Counted from the stretch's first letter, positions 19,301 to 27,288 are shown. The stretch: DNA of 64,000 nt from Thermogemmatispora tikiterensis (GCF_003268475.1 NZ_MCIF01000002.1:1904259-1968258), one strand, 5' to 3'. A program made the numbers and translations. The notes: generated from the sequence alone by a model not told the origin.

Positions 19301-19584
19301 GGGATGCTATGCCCAACAATCGGAAAGCTGCCGACAAACTGCTGCAGCTTGCGCGCGATCGCCTCAAACGAAGGCACCCCGATCAGCTGCCGCGGTGTGA
19401 TCCCTGTCAGGCGCTGCACCCGATAAGGGATGGAACGCCCCGGCGCCACCAGCGTCTCAAGTCGATCGAGGATCGTCGTGCCCTGGAACTTGACCGCAGC
19501 CACTTCAAGGATAGCATCTTGCTCCACATGCAGGCCGGTTGTTTCCAGATCAAGCGCGACCCGGATAGGCGGCTTCTTCCCCAT
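16363..19584 (-). CDS. DnaQ-type 3'-5' exonuclease fused to a DinG-like pseudo-helicase
   Basis: 1073-residue fusion. The N-terminal DEDDh exonuclease (about 1-170) has the full catalytic set D12, E14 (LDLETTG), D97 (GHSIPFD), H147 and D152 (HRAMAD). The rest follows the XPD/DinG helicase layout: Fe-S cysteines C395, C451, C471 and C479 in the usual context (GYLCLHR, GYCFYQRA), VVTTHAGLL, LVLFTSHAALRNSY, and FGAGGFWEGVEELP. However, the ATPase motifs are lost: the Walker A position reads ETTLGGDDY (317-325) with no GKT, DEAH is replaced by DVDL (522-525), and the QGxGRxxR motif VI reads RRTLNRLAW. So it probably cleaves DNA or RNA but does not hydrolyse ATP. ATG 19584 has AGGAGAG upstream. 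It is second in the rdgB cluster. Confidence 0.85.
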   Translation of the reverse strand: MGKKPPIRVALDLETTGLHVEQDAILEVAAVKFQGTTILDRLETLVAPGRSIPYRVQRLTGITPRQLIGVPSFEAIARKLQQFVGSFPIVGHSIPFDVSFLRRQGLAYHNQLIDTFELASVLLPSLPSYSLGYVARFLGVPSSPERHRAMADTLLAMHVFLALYERLQAIDLAALEELAHLDAPPDWPLLTFFRQELRERQREQGLQRGPIWGSLGLHFASQLGMDPRVLSFAVARAGPPLPILTAEAERSSTPFPDDHPRLPAQSLAFSASEATPDLQILLEARRSECERQRLTSYAALQHLLHETLARCETALVETTLGGDDYVPLLLAVLEWLKDAAGQTGAASLPLPRLLISCASTQAAYRIRDILLPRLQEQLGARFALAYLAERDGYLCLHRWFGTAQMRVGGGPRSEEARAFAKFTLWAQETLTGERGELTLLPHEVASWERICSGGERLVASDERLGSIYERCAYRRKGYCFYQRAEERVRAAQIVVTTHAGLLDDLASSHSLLSEIPYRLILDVDLLEEEWARRCGVELSHGRLLTLLQTLGIELPNGRYQGLLALAAPALREEVLPSAGAPLNLASSSTVTRADLDTRLLSWFQALRQACGAANHFFLALTHLLDEALHAPVASQSSRHDRGRSQAVRTQGQSPRFAERLDQALRLQRSLLNLESWDEAAHAWRQLSQRLQTVIELSQEAERLLLTGSRGRTRLERTGLLSDALAAEFAMSAQRLRALKEQGDQAFALTEGEMVYWLRVPPAPVHPQPRGLDSATAAPVVEQPLEHAPAIYGQPIQVAPMLKRLLFHPQRATILAGVALAVAGDFSFVRGRLALEMEHCPAYSLEGDRCAQTLLYIPNDVPEPNMPQYQRRLDEAILQMAEALEGQILVLFTSHAALRNSYSFIKAALEARDILLLGHGIDGSPRQLWQIFAEQPRVMLFGAGGFWEGVEELPTLPSCLFITRLPMPALNDPPLAARAEQYADQLHQMTVPVAALRLRRTLNRLAWSSGKRNSVIIFDRRLISKEYGQLILHSLPRCSQRQDSVTQMPEAVLDWLTSDGLGGQSTPGSGVELP

Positions 19585-19682
19585 AGGAAATCTTTCTCTC
19601 CTGCTTGCTCATTCGCTCTTGCACTCACCTGCTGCTTGCTTGCGTAGTTAGTGATCGCTGCTCCCCTAGCCGCAAGGCCAGG

Positions 19683-20354
19683 CTAAGGCAGAGCGTCGAG
19701 CAGGTCGGCAGAAGTAGCGAAGGGAGGCCAGCTTGCGAGCAGTCTCCGTGCCAGTTGCGCTGCCCTTCCCCGGTGACTGATGCGATGCTTTTCCTCCGGG
19801 GACAGCTCGGCTGTGGTCTTACCAAGTTCAGGAACGAGGAAAATTGGATCGTAGCCAAAACCGTTGCTGCCGCGCGGCTCCTCGGCGATCCGGCCTTCTA
19901 CGACCCCTTCGACCGCGCGACAGTAGCCCCAAGGCTCTGCAATGGCCATGCAGCAGCGGAAACGTGCTGTGCGCTGCTCTGGCGGAAGCCCCTGCAGACG
20001 CTGCAAGATAAACCGGAAGCGCTCCTCGTAAGGCGTCTCCCGCCCCATGAAACGAGCCGAATAGATACCGGGCGCACCGCCCAGGGCATCGATCTCCAGG
20101 CCCGAGTCATCAGCCAGCGCCAGCAGACCTGAAGCTTTTGCGTAGGCCCGCGCTTTTAGCTCGGCATTCTCACAGAACGTTTGCCCGGTCTCCTCCACCT
20201 CCAGCGTAAGACCGACGTCTACTGGGGAGACTACATGAAAAGGCAGGCCCTTGAAAAGCGTGCGCAGTTCCTCCAGCTTATCGCGATTCGTAGTCGCTAG
20301 CAGCAAGCGCCTTGGCTCTTGAGTGGGTTGGTCGCTCGTCTCGCGTTGCTTCAT
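19683..20354 (-). CDS. rdgB: XTP/dITP diphosphatase (RdgB/HAM1)
   Basis: House-cleaning pyrophosphatase that hydrolyses dITP, XTP and related non-canonical purine nucleotides to monophosphates. Family signatures: LLATTNRDKLEEL near residue 20 (TxNxxK, nucleotide binding), LADDSGLEIDALGGAPGIYSAR near 80-105 (metal and catalytic acids), and GSNGFGYDPIF with EKHRISHRGRA near 165-200. 223 residues is standard. It heads a minus-strand cluster leading into the DnaQ/DinG-like fusion 98 bases downstream. It is divergent from the HD-GYP gene. Confidence 0.95.
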   Translation of the reverse strand: MKQRETSDQPTQEPRRLLLATTNRDKLEELRTLFKGLPFHVVSPVDVGLTLEVEETGQTFCENAELKARAYAKASGLLALADDSGLEIDALGGAPGIYSARFMGRETPYEERFRFILQRLQGLPPEQRTARFRCCMAIAEPWGYCRAVEGVVEGRIAEEPRGSNGFGYDPIFLVPELGKTTAELSPEEKHRISHRGRAAQLARRLLASWPPFATSADLLDALP

Positions 20355-20707
20355 CGACTTTAGATCATTGCGGAGCAGACGCAGGTGGGAGCACTGGTCT
20401 CGTCAGAAGCCGTTAACGGGAACTGCTTCCCTTCACCCTGATTTCCTGCGCAGGCAAGACCTTCTCAGGCCCGTTCGCTCCTTGTCCCAGGCGGATAGTT
20501 TCAAATTTGATCCCATATTACCATACCGGGGCCACCTTGTCGAGAGGAGAAAAGGCCATTGAGCGCCTTGCCACCAACCTCGTGGGACCGCTGGTGGCTA
20601 TATCCATCGCCGCCTTCAACTTTTTCGCTGGCTGAAACGTATCTCTCTTAGAGGGGCAAACGCCTAGACAAGCGAAGGAAAGCCTGCCAGACTGACCTGG
20701 ATAAGAG
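20355..20707. other. Divergent intergenic region rdgB / HD-GYP
   Basis: 353 bases between two divergent genes; it must hold both promoters, but no strong consensus pair or operator is evident by eye. No gene supported. Confidence 0.5.
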
Positions 20708-21415
20708 ATGATGAGGTACAACTCAAACGGCAGCAACGCTGCTGGCGGAGAAGCGAGACAGTCAGCGTCAGCAATGGTTCGTTCTGGCTGGCAGCAGCGG
20801 CGGGCCAACCGGACAACCGTTCAAGAAACCTTGCTGATAGGATCGAAACCAGAGCCAGTGGAGACAACACCTGTGTTGACAGATTCCGCTCAGCAGGAGC
20901 CACCGCTCCTGGCTGGCGGCTTTGCTCATCTCCTTCGATCACTGCGCGAATACGACGGGCAGCTCTATCACCACTCGCTACATGTCTACTTGCTTACAGC
21001 CCCGCTCCTACAGGCTCTCCGCCTGTCGGTACATGAGAGTATCCTGATCGAGCTGGCAGCCCTCTTCCATGATCTTGGCAAAGTGGCGCTGCCCAGACAG
21101 CTCCTGCATAAGGCAACAGCGTTGACCGCAGAGGAATTTGCCCAGATTCGCACTCACTGTTTGAAAGGAGCGTTACTCCTGAGCCGTCTGCAAGCCCCCC
21201 AGGTCATGGTACGCGCTGTCTACCACCATCACGAGCGCTGGGATGGTCACGGCTATCCGACCGGGCTGGCCGGCGAGGCGATTCCTCTCGGGGCTCGTCT
21301 GATTGCGATCAGCGATGCTTTTGCCGTCATGACCAGCGGACGCAGCTACCAGGTGCCACGCCCCCCCCCTCCAGGCCCTGACGGAGCTTCGGCGCCATGC
21401 CGGCACCCAGTTTGA
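20708..21415 (+). CDS. HD-GYP domain phosphohydrolase, C-terminus frameshifted in a C9 tract
   Basis: HD-GYP family protein of the kind that hydrolyses cyclic di-GMP. Visible are HHSLHVYLL, the HD pair in LAALFHDLGKVALP, YHHHERWDGHGYPTGL (GYP motif) and ARLIAISDAFAVMTSGRSY. After that the frame passes through nine C residues (21361-21369) and becomes PPPPGPDGASAP and stops. Removing one C restores the expected family ending LTELRRHAGTQFDPALVELF, and the frame would then run to a stop at 21584, overlapping the opposite response-regulator gene. So the gene is either a pseudogene, a slippage-controlled gene, or carries a sequencing error. The first 60 residues match nothing. Start ATG at 20708 or 20711, weak ribosome site. 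Confidence 0.75.
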   Translation: MMRYNSNGSNAAGGEARQSASAMVRSGWQQRRANRTTVQETLLIGSKPEPVETTPVLTDSAQQEPPLLAGGFAHLLRSLREYDGQLYHHSLHVYLLTAPLLQALRLSVHESILIELAALFHDLGKVALPRQLLHKATALTAEEFAQIRTHCLKGALLLSRLQAPQVMVRAVYHHHERWDGHGYPTGLAGEAIPLGARLIAISDAFAVMTSGRSYQVPRPPPPGPDGASAPCRHPV

Positions 21416-21447
21416 TCCAGCCCTGGTCGAGCTTTTTGTTCTGGTTT

Positions 21448-21837
21448 TCAAGACACGGGAGGCACCGTACCAGGTAGCAGCACCGCCATTAGCTGGAGGA
21501 GCTCCTCTAGATCAAAAGGCTTACGCAACAGATAGATACCGCGACGGCGTAGCTCTTCAAGCGGCAGGTCACTCCAGGCTGTGATAAGCACGGTGGGCAC
21601 GTTGCGCATGGTCTCAATCTCTTGCAGACGATCATAGAGTTCCAGACCATGCATACGCGGTAGCCAATAGTCTAACAGGATCAGTGCCGGCCTGACGTGC
21701 GGAGCCGCATACAGCGTCAGCTCGCTTTCGCCTATCCACAACGGGCGATAGTCCGTACGTTCTAGAATAACCATTTGTAACAGCTCGCTGACGTCACGAT
21801 CATCATCTATAATGAGCACTGTCTTGCTTTCCTTCAT
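21448..21837 (-). CDS. Single-domain response regulator (CheY-like receiver)
   Basis: 129-residue receiver domain with no output domain. Acidic pocket D11-D13 (IIDDDRD), phospho-acceptor D56 (LILLDYWLP), switch residue T86 (VLITAWS) and K106 (LLRKPFD) are all present. Such proteins act as shuttle or phosphate-sink partners of kinases, possibly of one of the orphan kinases in the window. It converges on the HD-GYP gene and the two conserved coding regions nearly touch. Upstream lies an empty stretch before tRNA-Thr, so it is its own transcription unit. Confidence 0.9.
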   Translation of the reverse strand: MKESKTVLIIDDDRDVSELLQMVILERTDYRPLWIGESELTLYAAPHVRPALILLDYWLPRMHGLELYDRLQEIETMRNVPTVLITAWSDLPLEELRRRGIYLLRKPFDLEELLQLMAVLLPGTVPPVS

Positions 21838-22223
21838 AGGTCAGCCTGCAACTACTCTTGGCAAAAGCGACAACCATCTCGACAGAATAGCACTACTCGC
21901 CCCCTTCGATAGAGACGCATCAGCCCCCTCAGAGGCACGGCTCTTTCAGAGAGTACTATTTTTGCCCTCGCTCATCCCGACCCTGCCCAGACGGCCCGCA
22001 CAAGATGCTCAGGCACCAAACCTTACCATTCCTCTTTGCCCCGATCCTCTTCTGACCTCGCGGGCCGCCTGCATCCCGGAAATGAAGACGCCCACGCCGG
22101 TCGATGCGGATAGCAGTTCTGCCAGAATATATCTCCACACCACTTTCAGCCACTCTCCTGCGCCCACGACGCTCCTGGCCTCTGTACCAGAACTGATGCT
22201 TGACAGCCGCTCTAGACGAGGAG
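21838..22223. other. Intergenic region before tRNA-Thr
   Basis: Roughly 390 bases upstream of the tRNA promoter with no supported gene; it must include the promoter of the minus-strand receiver gene. The plus-strand open frame running through it has no ribosome site or recognisable product. Confidence 0.5.
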
Positions 22224-22229
22224 TATAAT
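22200..22229 (+). promoter_or_regulatory. Promoter of tRNA-Thr
   Basis: TTGACA at 22200-22205, 18-base spacer, TATAAT at 22224-22229. Perfect boxes; the predicted start gives a leader of about 80 bases before the tRNA, longer than for tRNA-Gly. Confidence 0.85.
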
Positions 22230-22317
22230 TAAACGCGGTAAACAGCCCAGGTGGCTAGCCCTCGCACCGGTGTAACCAGTGTGAGAGCACTGGAGTCGTT
22301 TAGCCAACCCAATTCCA

Positions 22318-22389
22318 GCCGGTGTAGCTCAGTGGTAGAGCAGCGCCCTCGTAATGCGCAGGCCGTCGGTTCGAGTCCGACCACCGGCT
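22318..22389 (+). tRNA. tRNA-Thr (anticodon CGT)
   Basis: Cloverleaf by hand: acceptor GCCGGTG/CACCGGC, D stem GCTC/GAGC, anticodon loop CTCGTAA (anticodon CGT), variable loop AGGCC, T stem GTCGG/CCGAC with loop TTCGAGT, discriminator T. CCA is not encoded. The anticodon stem GCGCC/TGCGC has four pairs and a C-T mismatch next to the loop (31-39), unusual but tolerated in some tRNAs. Confidence 0.93.
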
Positions 22390-22539
22390 CTTTCTTCAGC
22401 CCTTTCCTGGTATCTCCCTCTATTGCCTCCACTCCTCATTCTACAGCGTAATTGTCCCTCTTCTCTCCCTTCGCTGGAAACCTGCCTCCCCCGATCGCTG
22501 CAGGCCACACCAGCCAGGTCGCCGAGCGGAGAGACCTAC

Positions 22540-22575
22540 GGACTTAAGAGGCGCTTAAGTCCTTCTTCTTCTCGG
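22540..22575 (+). terminator. Terminator downstream of tRNA-Thr
   Basis: Perfect nine-pair hairpin GGACTTAAG / CTTAAGTCC with a five-base loop, followed by TTCTTCTTCT. It lies about 150 bases after the tRNA on the same strand and on the 3' side of the converging permease. Confidence 0.8.
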
Positions 22576-22655
22576 TTCGCCCTCTGCACTGCTTTCAATA
22601 ATTGACCTTTGTTTTGCCCCTCCACACTGACCCTTTATCCTCCCCACGCGGCCAA

Positions 22656-24149
22656 TCACTCACCGTTCAAGCCCTGCCAGTCGGCCTCACTGGCTGCGAA
22701 CATGCTGCCGATAGCAGCGATAATGAGACAGAAGCAGGTTACCCCCCCAATAATGTACCACCAGCTGCCATTAGGAATAAGCGCCGGAATCCAGGAGAAA
22801 ATAAGAGAATCGACAACAGCAAAAAGCGACGAGAGGAGGCCGAGCACCACGCTTCCCCAGAGGACCGGCGCCGGTAAGATCAGCTGAGCGTGGAAGGCCT
22901 CGCGATTGCGCAAGGCCAGCATGATCAGGTTGGCAAAGAGAAATGAGGCAGAGGTGGCCCAGACCAGAGTCGACGAGGCCAGCATCACATTGTAGACTTC
23001 AGTGGTCAGGTCGACAGGAGAGCCGACGTGCACTACTAGCGGGGCCACAATGAAGATAAGGGCGGCGAGTATGATAGCCATGAGTGTCTGGAAGAGAATG
23101 GCCCTGGCTGGAATCCGGCTGCGGCTCAGGCGTCCCACCCCAGCAGGAAGCCGCTGATCAATCCCCGCCACCAGCAGCAGGCGAGCATAGCTGCAGTTGT
23201 AGGCCACAATGGCCGCGAAAAAAAAGATGATCAGGCAAACAGCCATAAGATTGCCAGCCATTTTGCCAAGGCTGAGATCAACCGTGGCTACCAATGCCGG
23301 CAGCAGGGCCCCACTGGTCGGCCCCTCGACGATGAGCAGAGCTGTCGTCGCAATCAAATAGCCGAGCAGGACGACAAGCGGCCCCCAGCAGAGATGGCGC
23401 GTTATCACCCGCCGGTGCTTGAGTTCTCCGGCCATGTTGAGCGGCGTCTCGGCCCCGAGATAGGCCAGTATGACTAGACCAAAGGTGGCAATGTTCCCTC
23501 CATGCGGAGCGAGGGTCGGCAGCCAGGCCTCTACCTCCCCAAAGTCGCTCAGAGGAGCATGCCCACTGAGCAGCCACCAGGTCGCCGCTCCCCCCAGGAT
23601 GACCAGCGCCCCTACAATAGCACTCGCCGCTACCAGGATCACATTCGCTACCGTCCGAAAGCGCTGGAGCGCTAGAAGGCCGGCCAGCGCCAGCGTGCCG
23701 ATGATGACCAGCCCTTGCTGCCAGGGCTGCATCACCCACTGGCGATTAAGTCCCTGAATAAAGGCCAGAACATTATCTGCTGCGCTGACCATCACCAGAA
23801 CGCCCGGGAACCAGGCACAAAAAGCCGCGAAGAAGCTCCAATAGCCCCCAAAAGCTTTGTGGGTCCAGTTATAGAGTGAACCCTCGTACGGGAACATCAC
23901 CCCCAACTGGGCAGTAGCAATAACGCTGGGTAGAAAGAAGACAATGGCTCCCACCACCAGATAGGTGAGCGCCGCTGGCCCCGCTGTACTCGCTGTGTTG
24001 GCATTGGTAATGAAGAAGACAATGACGATAAAAAAGGCGGTCATTTCAACGGTGCCTAACACTGCCGGCATGGCCTTGACCACGTATTCTTCTGAGGCCA
24101 GCGGCTCTTGAGCACTGTGCCACTTGCTCCTCTCCGAGTAGAGCGCCAT
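22656..24149 (-). CDS. APC family amino acid permease
   Basis: 497-residue inner-membrane protein with about 12 hydrophobic helices, of the amino acid-polyamine-organocation superfamily. The first helix segment (VLGTVEMTAFFIVIVFFI) is followed by ATAQLGVMFPYEGSLYNW, equivalent to the conserved helix 2-3 stretch ..P.aGG.Y.w, and by LAYLGAETPLNMAGELK in helix 6. These features resemble glutamate:GABA antiporter or related APC groups rather than ABC transport. Start ATG at 24149; the N-terminal 25 residues are cytoplasmic. A second APC permease lies upstream on the same strand, but a 346-base AT-rich gap separates them, so each probably has its own promoter. Substrate is not decided. Confidence 0.87.
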   Translation of the reverse strand: MALYSERSKWHSAQEPLASEEYVVKAMPAVLGTVEMTAFFIVIVFFITNANTASTAGPAALTYLVVGAIVFFLPSVIATAQLGVMFPYEGSLYNWTHKAFGGYWSFFAAFCAWFPGVLVMVSAADNVLAFIQGLNRQWVMQPWQQGLVIIGTLALAGLLALQRFRTVANVILVAASAIVGALVILGGAATWWLLSGHAPLSDFGEVEAWLPTLAPHGGNIATFGLVILAYLGAETPLNMAGELKHRRVITRHLCWGPLVVLLGYLIATTALLIVEGPTSGALLPALVATVDLSLGKMAGNLMAVCLIIFFFAAIVAYNCSYARLLLVAGIDQRLPAGVGRLSRSRIPARAILFQTLMAIILAALIFIVAPLVVHVGSPVDLTTEVYNVMLASSTLVWATSASFLFANLIMLALRNREAFHAQLILPAPVLWGSVVLGLLSSLFAVVDSLIFSWIPALIPNGSWWYIIGGVTCFCLIIAAIGSMFAASEADWQGLNGE

Positions 24150-24495
24150 GAGTTTCCTCCCCCTGACCTGAACCTTCCCACCTGCGCCGCAGCGACTCCA
24201 CTGCCTCTGATCCGCTTTTCTTCCTCTCGCCCGGCTAGCCGGTGATGGGTCGGCTGTTCTCTAAGCTGAGTTTACTGCTTTATCTGCTTTTTGCAAGAAA
24301 ATAATACAAGATTGGCCACATTTAGCTATAAATAGAAGATATTATATTTATTGAGATTGAAGTGTAAGAGGGCGGGCCAGGAGAGCCTGGTTGCTTGTGC
24401 GCAGTCCGCTCGCTCTCCTGGCCCTGAAGAGGAGGCGCAGGACGGGTTAAGGTTCGTAGACGTAGGCAGGGACGCCTCCCAGGTTCACCTGCGGG
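24150..24495. other. AT-rich intergenic region between the two permeases
   Basis: 346 bases; the part at about 24290-24365 is markedly AT-rich against the surrounding DNA and is the likely promoter area for the permease at 22656-24149. No single -35/-10 pair stands out and no gene is supported. Confidence 0.5.
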
Positions 24496-26106
24496 TTAGG
24501 CGACATCCCCGCGCACGATTCGCCCCATCTTCTCATAGCGCTCCGGGTCGCTGCGCGCCAGATAATTCGCATACAGCAGGCCGCAGATGATCCAGGCCAG
24601 CACGAACAGGGGCAGGATATTGGTCGGGAAGGGAGTGGGAGCAAAACCCAGCGTTGTGAAGAAGGAGCCAATGGGACCTGGGATAGCAGGCATGATGAAG
24701 GAAGCCAGCGGGACCAGCAGGACCATCGAGCTGAGCAGCGGTGTTACGACATGGCGCATGATCCCAAAGCTGGAGCGGTCAAAACGCCAGGCGAAGAGAG
24801 GGGCCGCCAGGTTGACCATGATGTAGACAATAATGAAGGCAATTGTCCCAGCCGTCGCGAGCCAGGCATAAGGGGCTAGCCCGTCTACCTGTTGATAGCC
24901 ATTGCCCGGCAGGCCAAAGCCATAGCTATTCGTCCCTGGCTTCTGCGTCACCAGGGCGAAAAAGGCAATCAGCAGACAGGTAAAGAGCGACTGAGCCACA
25001 ATGGCCATATGGGGACTGCGATAGCGAGGGTGAGTCTTGCCAAAGAGCGGTGGCAGGATGCCTTCCCGTCCCATAGCGTAGAGGTAGCGCACCATGCCAT
25101 TGTGGAAGGCGAGACCGCAGGCCAGGGCACTGGTGCTGATAGCAATGATCATGAGGGCCTGCAACCAGCCGCCAACGTACTCGGTGGCCAGGGTGTAATA
25201 GGCAGTGCTGGGATTGGCGGCAAACTGATCAACAGCGTGCTGCCAGCCGTAGCCGATGGTGGCTGAGTAGGACGTCCAGACATAAAGGATGATCAGGAAA
25301 GCTACCACACTGAAGATCGCCACCGGTACCGCCAGGCGCGGGTTGCGTGCTTCTTCCCCGTAGACAGCTCCAGCCTCGAAGCCCACCCAGGACCAGACCC
25401 CCAGTGCCATGCCGATACCAATGCCGAGCACGCCACCTGGCGCCGCTCCTTTAAGATCCGCCCCCGCCGCGCTGAAGGTATGTAGCAGGTCATGTCCGCT
25501 CGCTCCGCCTCGCAGGCAGACCACCAGGTCGAGGATCACGAGCACGCTGATCTCCAGGATCAGGAAAGGCGCCATAGCAAAGACCGACCACTTAACGTCA
25601 AAGTAGGAGAGGAGAAAAATGAGGAGCGTGCCAATGAGCGCCCAGCTAACCCATCCACCCGGAAGATTAAGATGCAGATAGGTGGCAAATGAGCTGTTGG
25701 TGTAGGAGCCAAAGGCCCCCATTAAGGCCGCTTCAAAGAGGGCGTAGCCGCCCATCATGAGCCAGCCCGCCTGGAAGGCGGTACCTTTCCCCAAGCTGTG
25801 ACTGACCCAGGTGTAAAAGCCTCCCGCCGAGGTCAACCGGCGCGAGAGATAAACAATGGAGACCCCCAGCAATAGGAGTCCAATCCCCGAGAGCAGAAAG
25901 ACCAGCGGGGAAGCAGCCCCAGCCTGCTGGGCTATGGGGGGCACGTTGAAGAGCATGGCCGAGATGGGAGCCGAGCCGGCAATGCAGAAGTAGAGCACGC
26001 CTGGCAGGCCAATGACGTTCTTGTGCAGTTTGTCAACGTTGGCTTGATCAACATCTATATCTCCCTCAAGCAGCCCTTTCCGTACCAGTTCATCTTGCGT
26101 TGCCAA
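24496..26106 (-). CDS. APC family amino acid permease with soluble N-terminal extension
   Basis: Polytopic APC-superfamily transporter with about 12-13 helices. Helix 1 region reads IGLPGVLYFCIAGSAPISAMLF (split across the family GxG-like unwound segment), then LTSAGGFYTWVSHSLG (helix 3 motif) and ARNPRLAVPVAIF. An ATG exists at 26139 and the open frame reaches 26289, but TTG at 26104-26106 is chosen because GGAGGT (26113-26118) lies seven bases upstream; the upstream ATGs have no ribosome site and the extra residues look non-coding. This gives 536 residues. The acidic segment GDIDVDQANVDKL (early residues) precedes the membrane part. Substrate unknown. The 5' leader contains a stable hairpin (26159-26211). 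Confidence 0.82.
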   Translation of the reverse strand: MATQDELVRKGLLEGDIDVDQANVDKLHKNVIGLPGVLYFCIAGSAPISAMLFNVPPIAQQAGAASPLVFLLSGIGLLLLGVSIVYLSRRLTSAGGFYTWVSHSLGKGTAFQAGWLMMGGYALFEAALMGAFGSYTNSSFATYLHLNLPGGWVSWALIGTLLIFLLSYFDVKWSVFAMAPFLILEISVLVILDLVVCLRGGASGHDLLHTFSAAGADLKGAAPGGVLGIGIGMALGVWSWVGFEAGAVYGEEARNPRLAVPVAIFSVVAFLIILYVWTSYSATIGYGWQHAVDQFAANPSTAYYTLATEYVGGWLQALMIIAISTSALACGLAFHNGMVRYLYAMGREGILPPLFGKTHPRYRSPHMAIVAQSLFTCLLIAFFALVTQKPGTNSYGFGLPGNGYQQVDGLAPYAWLATAGTIAFIIVYIMVNLAAPLFAWRFDRSSFGIMRHVVTPLLSSMVLLVPLASFIMPAIPGPIGSFFTTLGFAPTPFPTNILPLFVLAWIICGLLYANYLARSDPERYEKMGRIVRGDVA

Positions 26107-26158
26107 TGTCACACCTCCATGCAAAACGTCTCCAGGCATCGCGTTGCTGGCAATCACA

Positions 26159-26211
26159 GGGGCGTGCTGGATAGGGAGCCGCCGGCAGGCCACCTGTCCG
26201 CGACACGCCCC
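26159..26211 (-). promoter_or_regulatory. 5' leader hairpin of the APC permease gene
   Basis: GGGGCGTG (26159-26166) pairs perfectly with CACGCCCC (26204-26211), with a smaller CAGG/CCTG hairpin inside. It lies 53 bases before the proposed TTG start, downstream of an AT-rich TTATTATAGT box (about 26235-26245, minus strand). It could be an attenuator or stability element; no known riboswitch or T-box consensus was found. Confidence 0.4.
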
Positions 26212-26310
26212 TTCTCTTCTCTGAGCCGGCTCGATACTATAATAAGGAGGGAAGAGATCTTTCCCTGCTCCCTTGAGCCAACCGGGCATCAGTAAGCCTC
26301 AAAGTGGAGG

Positions 26311-26361
26311 TTCCCTCGCTTTGGACTGGAGCCAGAAAGCCCCCACAGGCTCCCGAGGGAA
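26311..26361. repeat. Two-part inverted repeat
   Basis: TTCCCTCG ... GGAGCC ... GGCTCC CGAGGGAA: the right arms are contiguous while the left arms are split by nine bases. It lies in the 615-base gap (26107-26721) between the permease and the DUF1992 gene, where no coding region is supported; no T tract follows on either strand. Confidence 0.5.
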
Positions 26362-26721
26362 TCCATCCCTAACCCCTCCGATAGGCAGTCTACTCAGTCT
26401 TGAGCAGGACTGCTATGCCGGTCCTATGATTAGGAGTATTTGCTTACTCTCTTACCTGTAGCAGACAGATGGCCAGTCCGTGAACAGTGGCGAGAAACAG
26501 CGAGCAGAGGAAGGGAGAAAGGAAGGAGAGGGTCAGGGCCTGCCCGGAAGTCGGCTTTTGGCCTTTCCACATCTTCCCCACAATCGACTATCCTGCCATC
26601 TCCCGGTTGCTCGCGCTTCAGACAGGACACCCAAGCCTTACAAGCCAGGTTCTAGAGGCGCTCGCCGCTTCCTCCAAAGCCCAGGAATGAGTGTGAGATC
26701 ATACCGCGGCTCAGTAGAGCT

Positions 26722-27288
26722 TCAGAGGGGGAATGGCGGGCAGCTTTCGCGGAACACCTGGACCTTGCTATCGACGTCGACCATATTCATATGCATGGCC
26801 GGCGGTACCATCAGGCTGAGGGTAAGGATCTTGCGATTGAGTTCACGCAGGGTTGCCTCGTAGTCGCGCAACGCCTGAGCCAGAGCGGCGTTGAAAGCCC
26901 GTTTCTCGCTGGGGAAAGGAGGGACACGGCGTCTGGCCAGTCGCTGACGTCGCTCGCGCAATCTGGCCAGTCTGGCCTCTGCCTGCTGCAGCTCGCCGCG
27001 AATCTCCTTTGCCAGCTCGATCTCCTGGGGAGCGAAGCCATTGCTCTTGAGCAGATGATAGGCCAGCTCTTTCTCCCGCGCATAGGGATTCTCATCCAGC
27101 TGCAACGGCTTGCCCATGCCCGGCAGATGATCAAACACGCCCCGCTCCTGGGCCTCGCGAATCTGGTCCTCAACAAAGTCTCGAAAGCGCCGCTCGTCGT
27201 ACCCCCCCTTGCCCCGCTCACCTTCACTCTCTGATCCTTCTTGCCGCTGTTGCCTCTGGTAGAACGATCTCTGTTTCTCTACATTCAT
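26722..27288 (-). CDS. DUF1992 (DnaJ-homologue C28-like) domain protein
   Basis: 188-residue soluble protein with the conserved DUF1992 core at about residues 30-95: FVEDQIREAQERGVFDHLPG, GKPLQLDENPYA, LAYHLLKSNGFAPQEIEL. The same core is found in E. coli YhdN and in eukaryotic DNAJC28, where function is poorly defined. After it comes a charged helical tail with RLRERRQRLARR. The N-terminal 25 residues are Gln/Glu/Gly-rich and probably disordered. Start ATG 27288 has AAGGAG and AAGGGG upstream. It begins 33 bases after the larC stop and is almost certainly cotranscribed with it. Confidence 0.8.
   Translation of the reverse strand: MNVEKQRSFYQRQQRQEGSESEGERGKGGYDERRFRDFVEDQIREAQERGVFDHLPGMGKPLQLDENPYAREKELAYHLLKSNGFAPQEIELAKEIRGELQQAEARLARLRERRQRLARRRVPPFPSEKRAFNAALAQALRDYEATLRELNRKILTLSLMVPPAMHMNMVDVDSKVQVFRESCPPFPL

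Noticed and set aside
22229-22432. Protein-like minus-strand frame over tRNA-Thr
   Set aside because: It is the reverse reading of the tRNA gene, a classic artefact.
26107-26721. T-box or amino acid riboswitch in the APC permease leader
   Set aside because: A hairpin exists, but no T-box GGTGG-type bulge sequence or glycine/lysine riboswitch consensus could be found.
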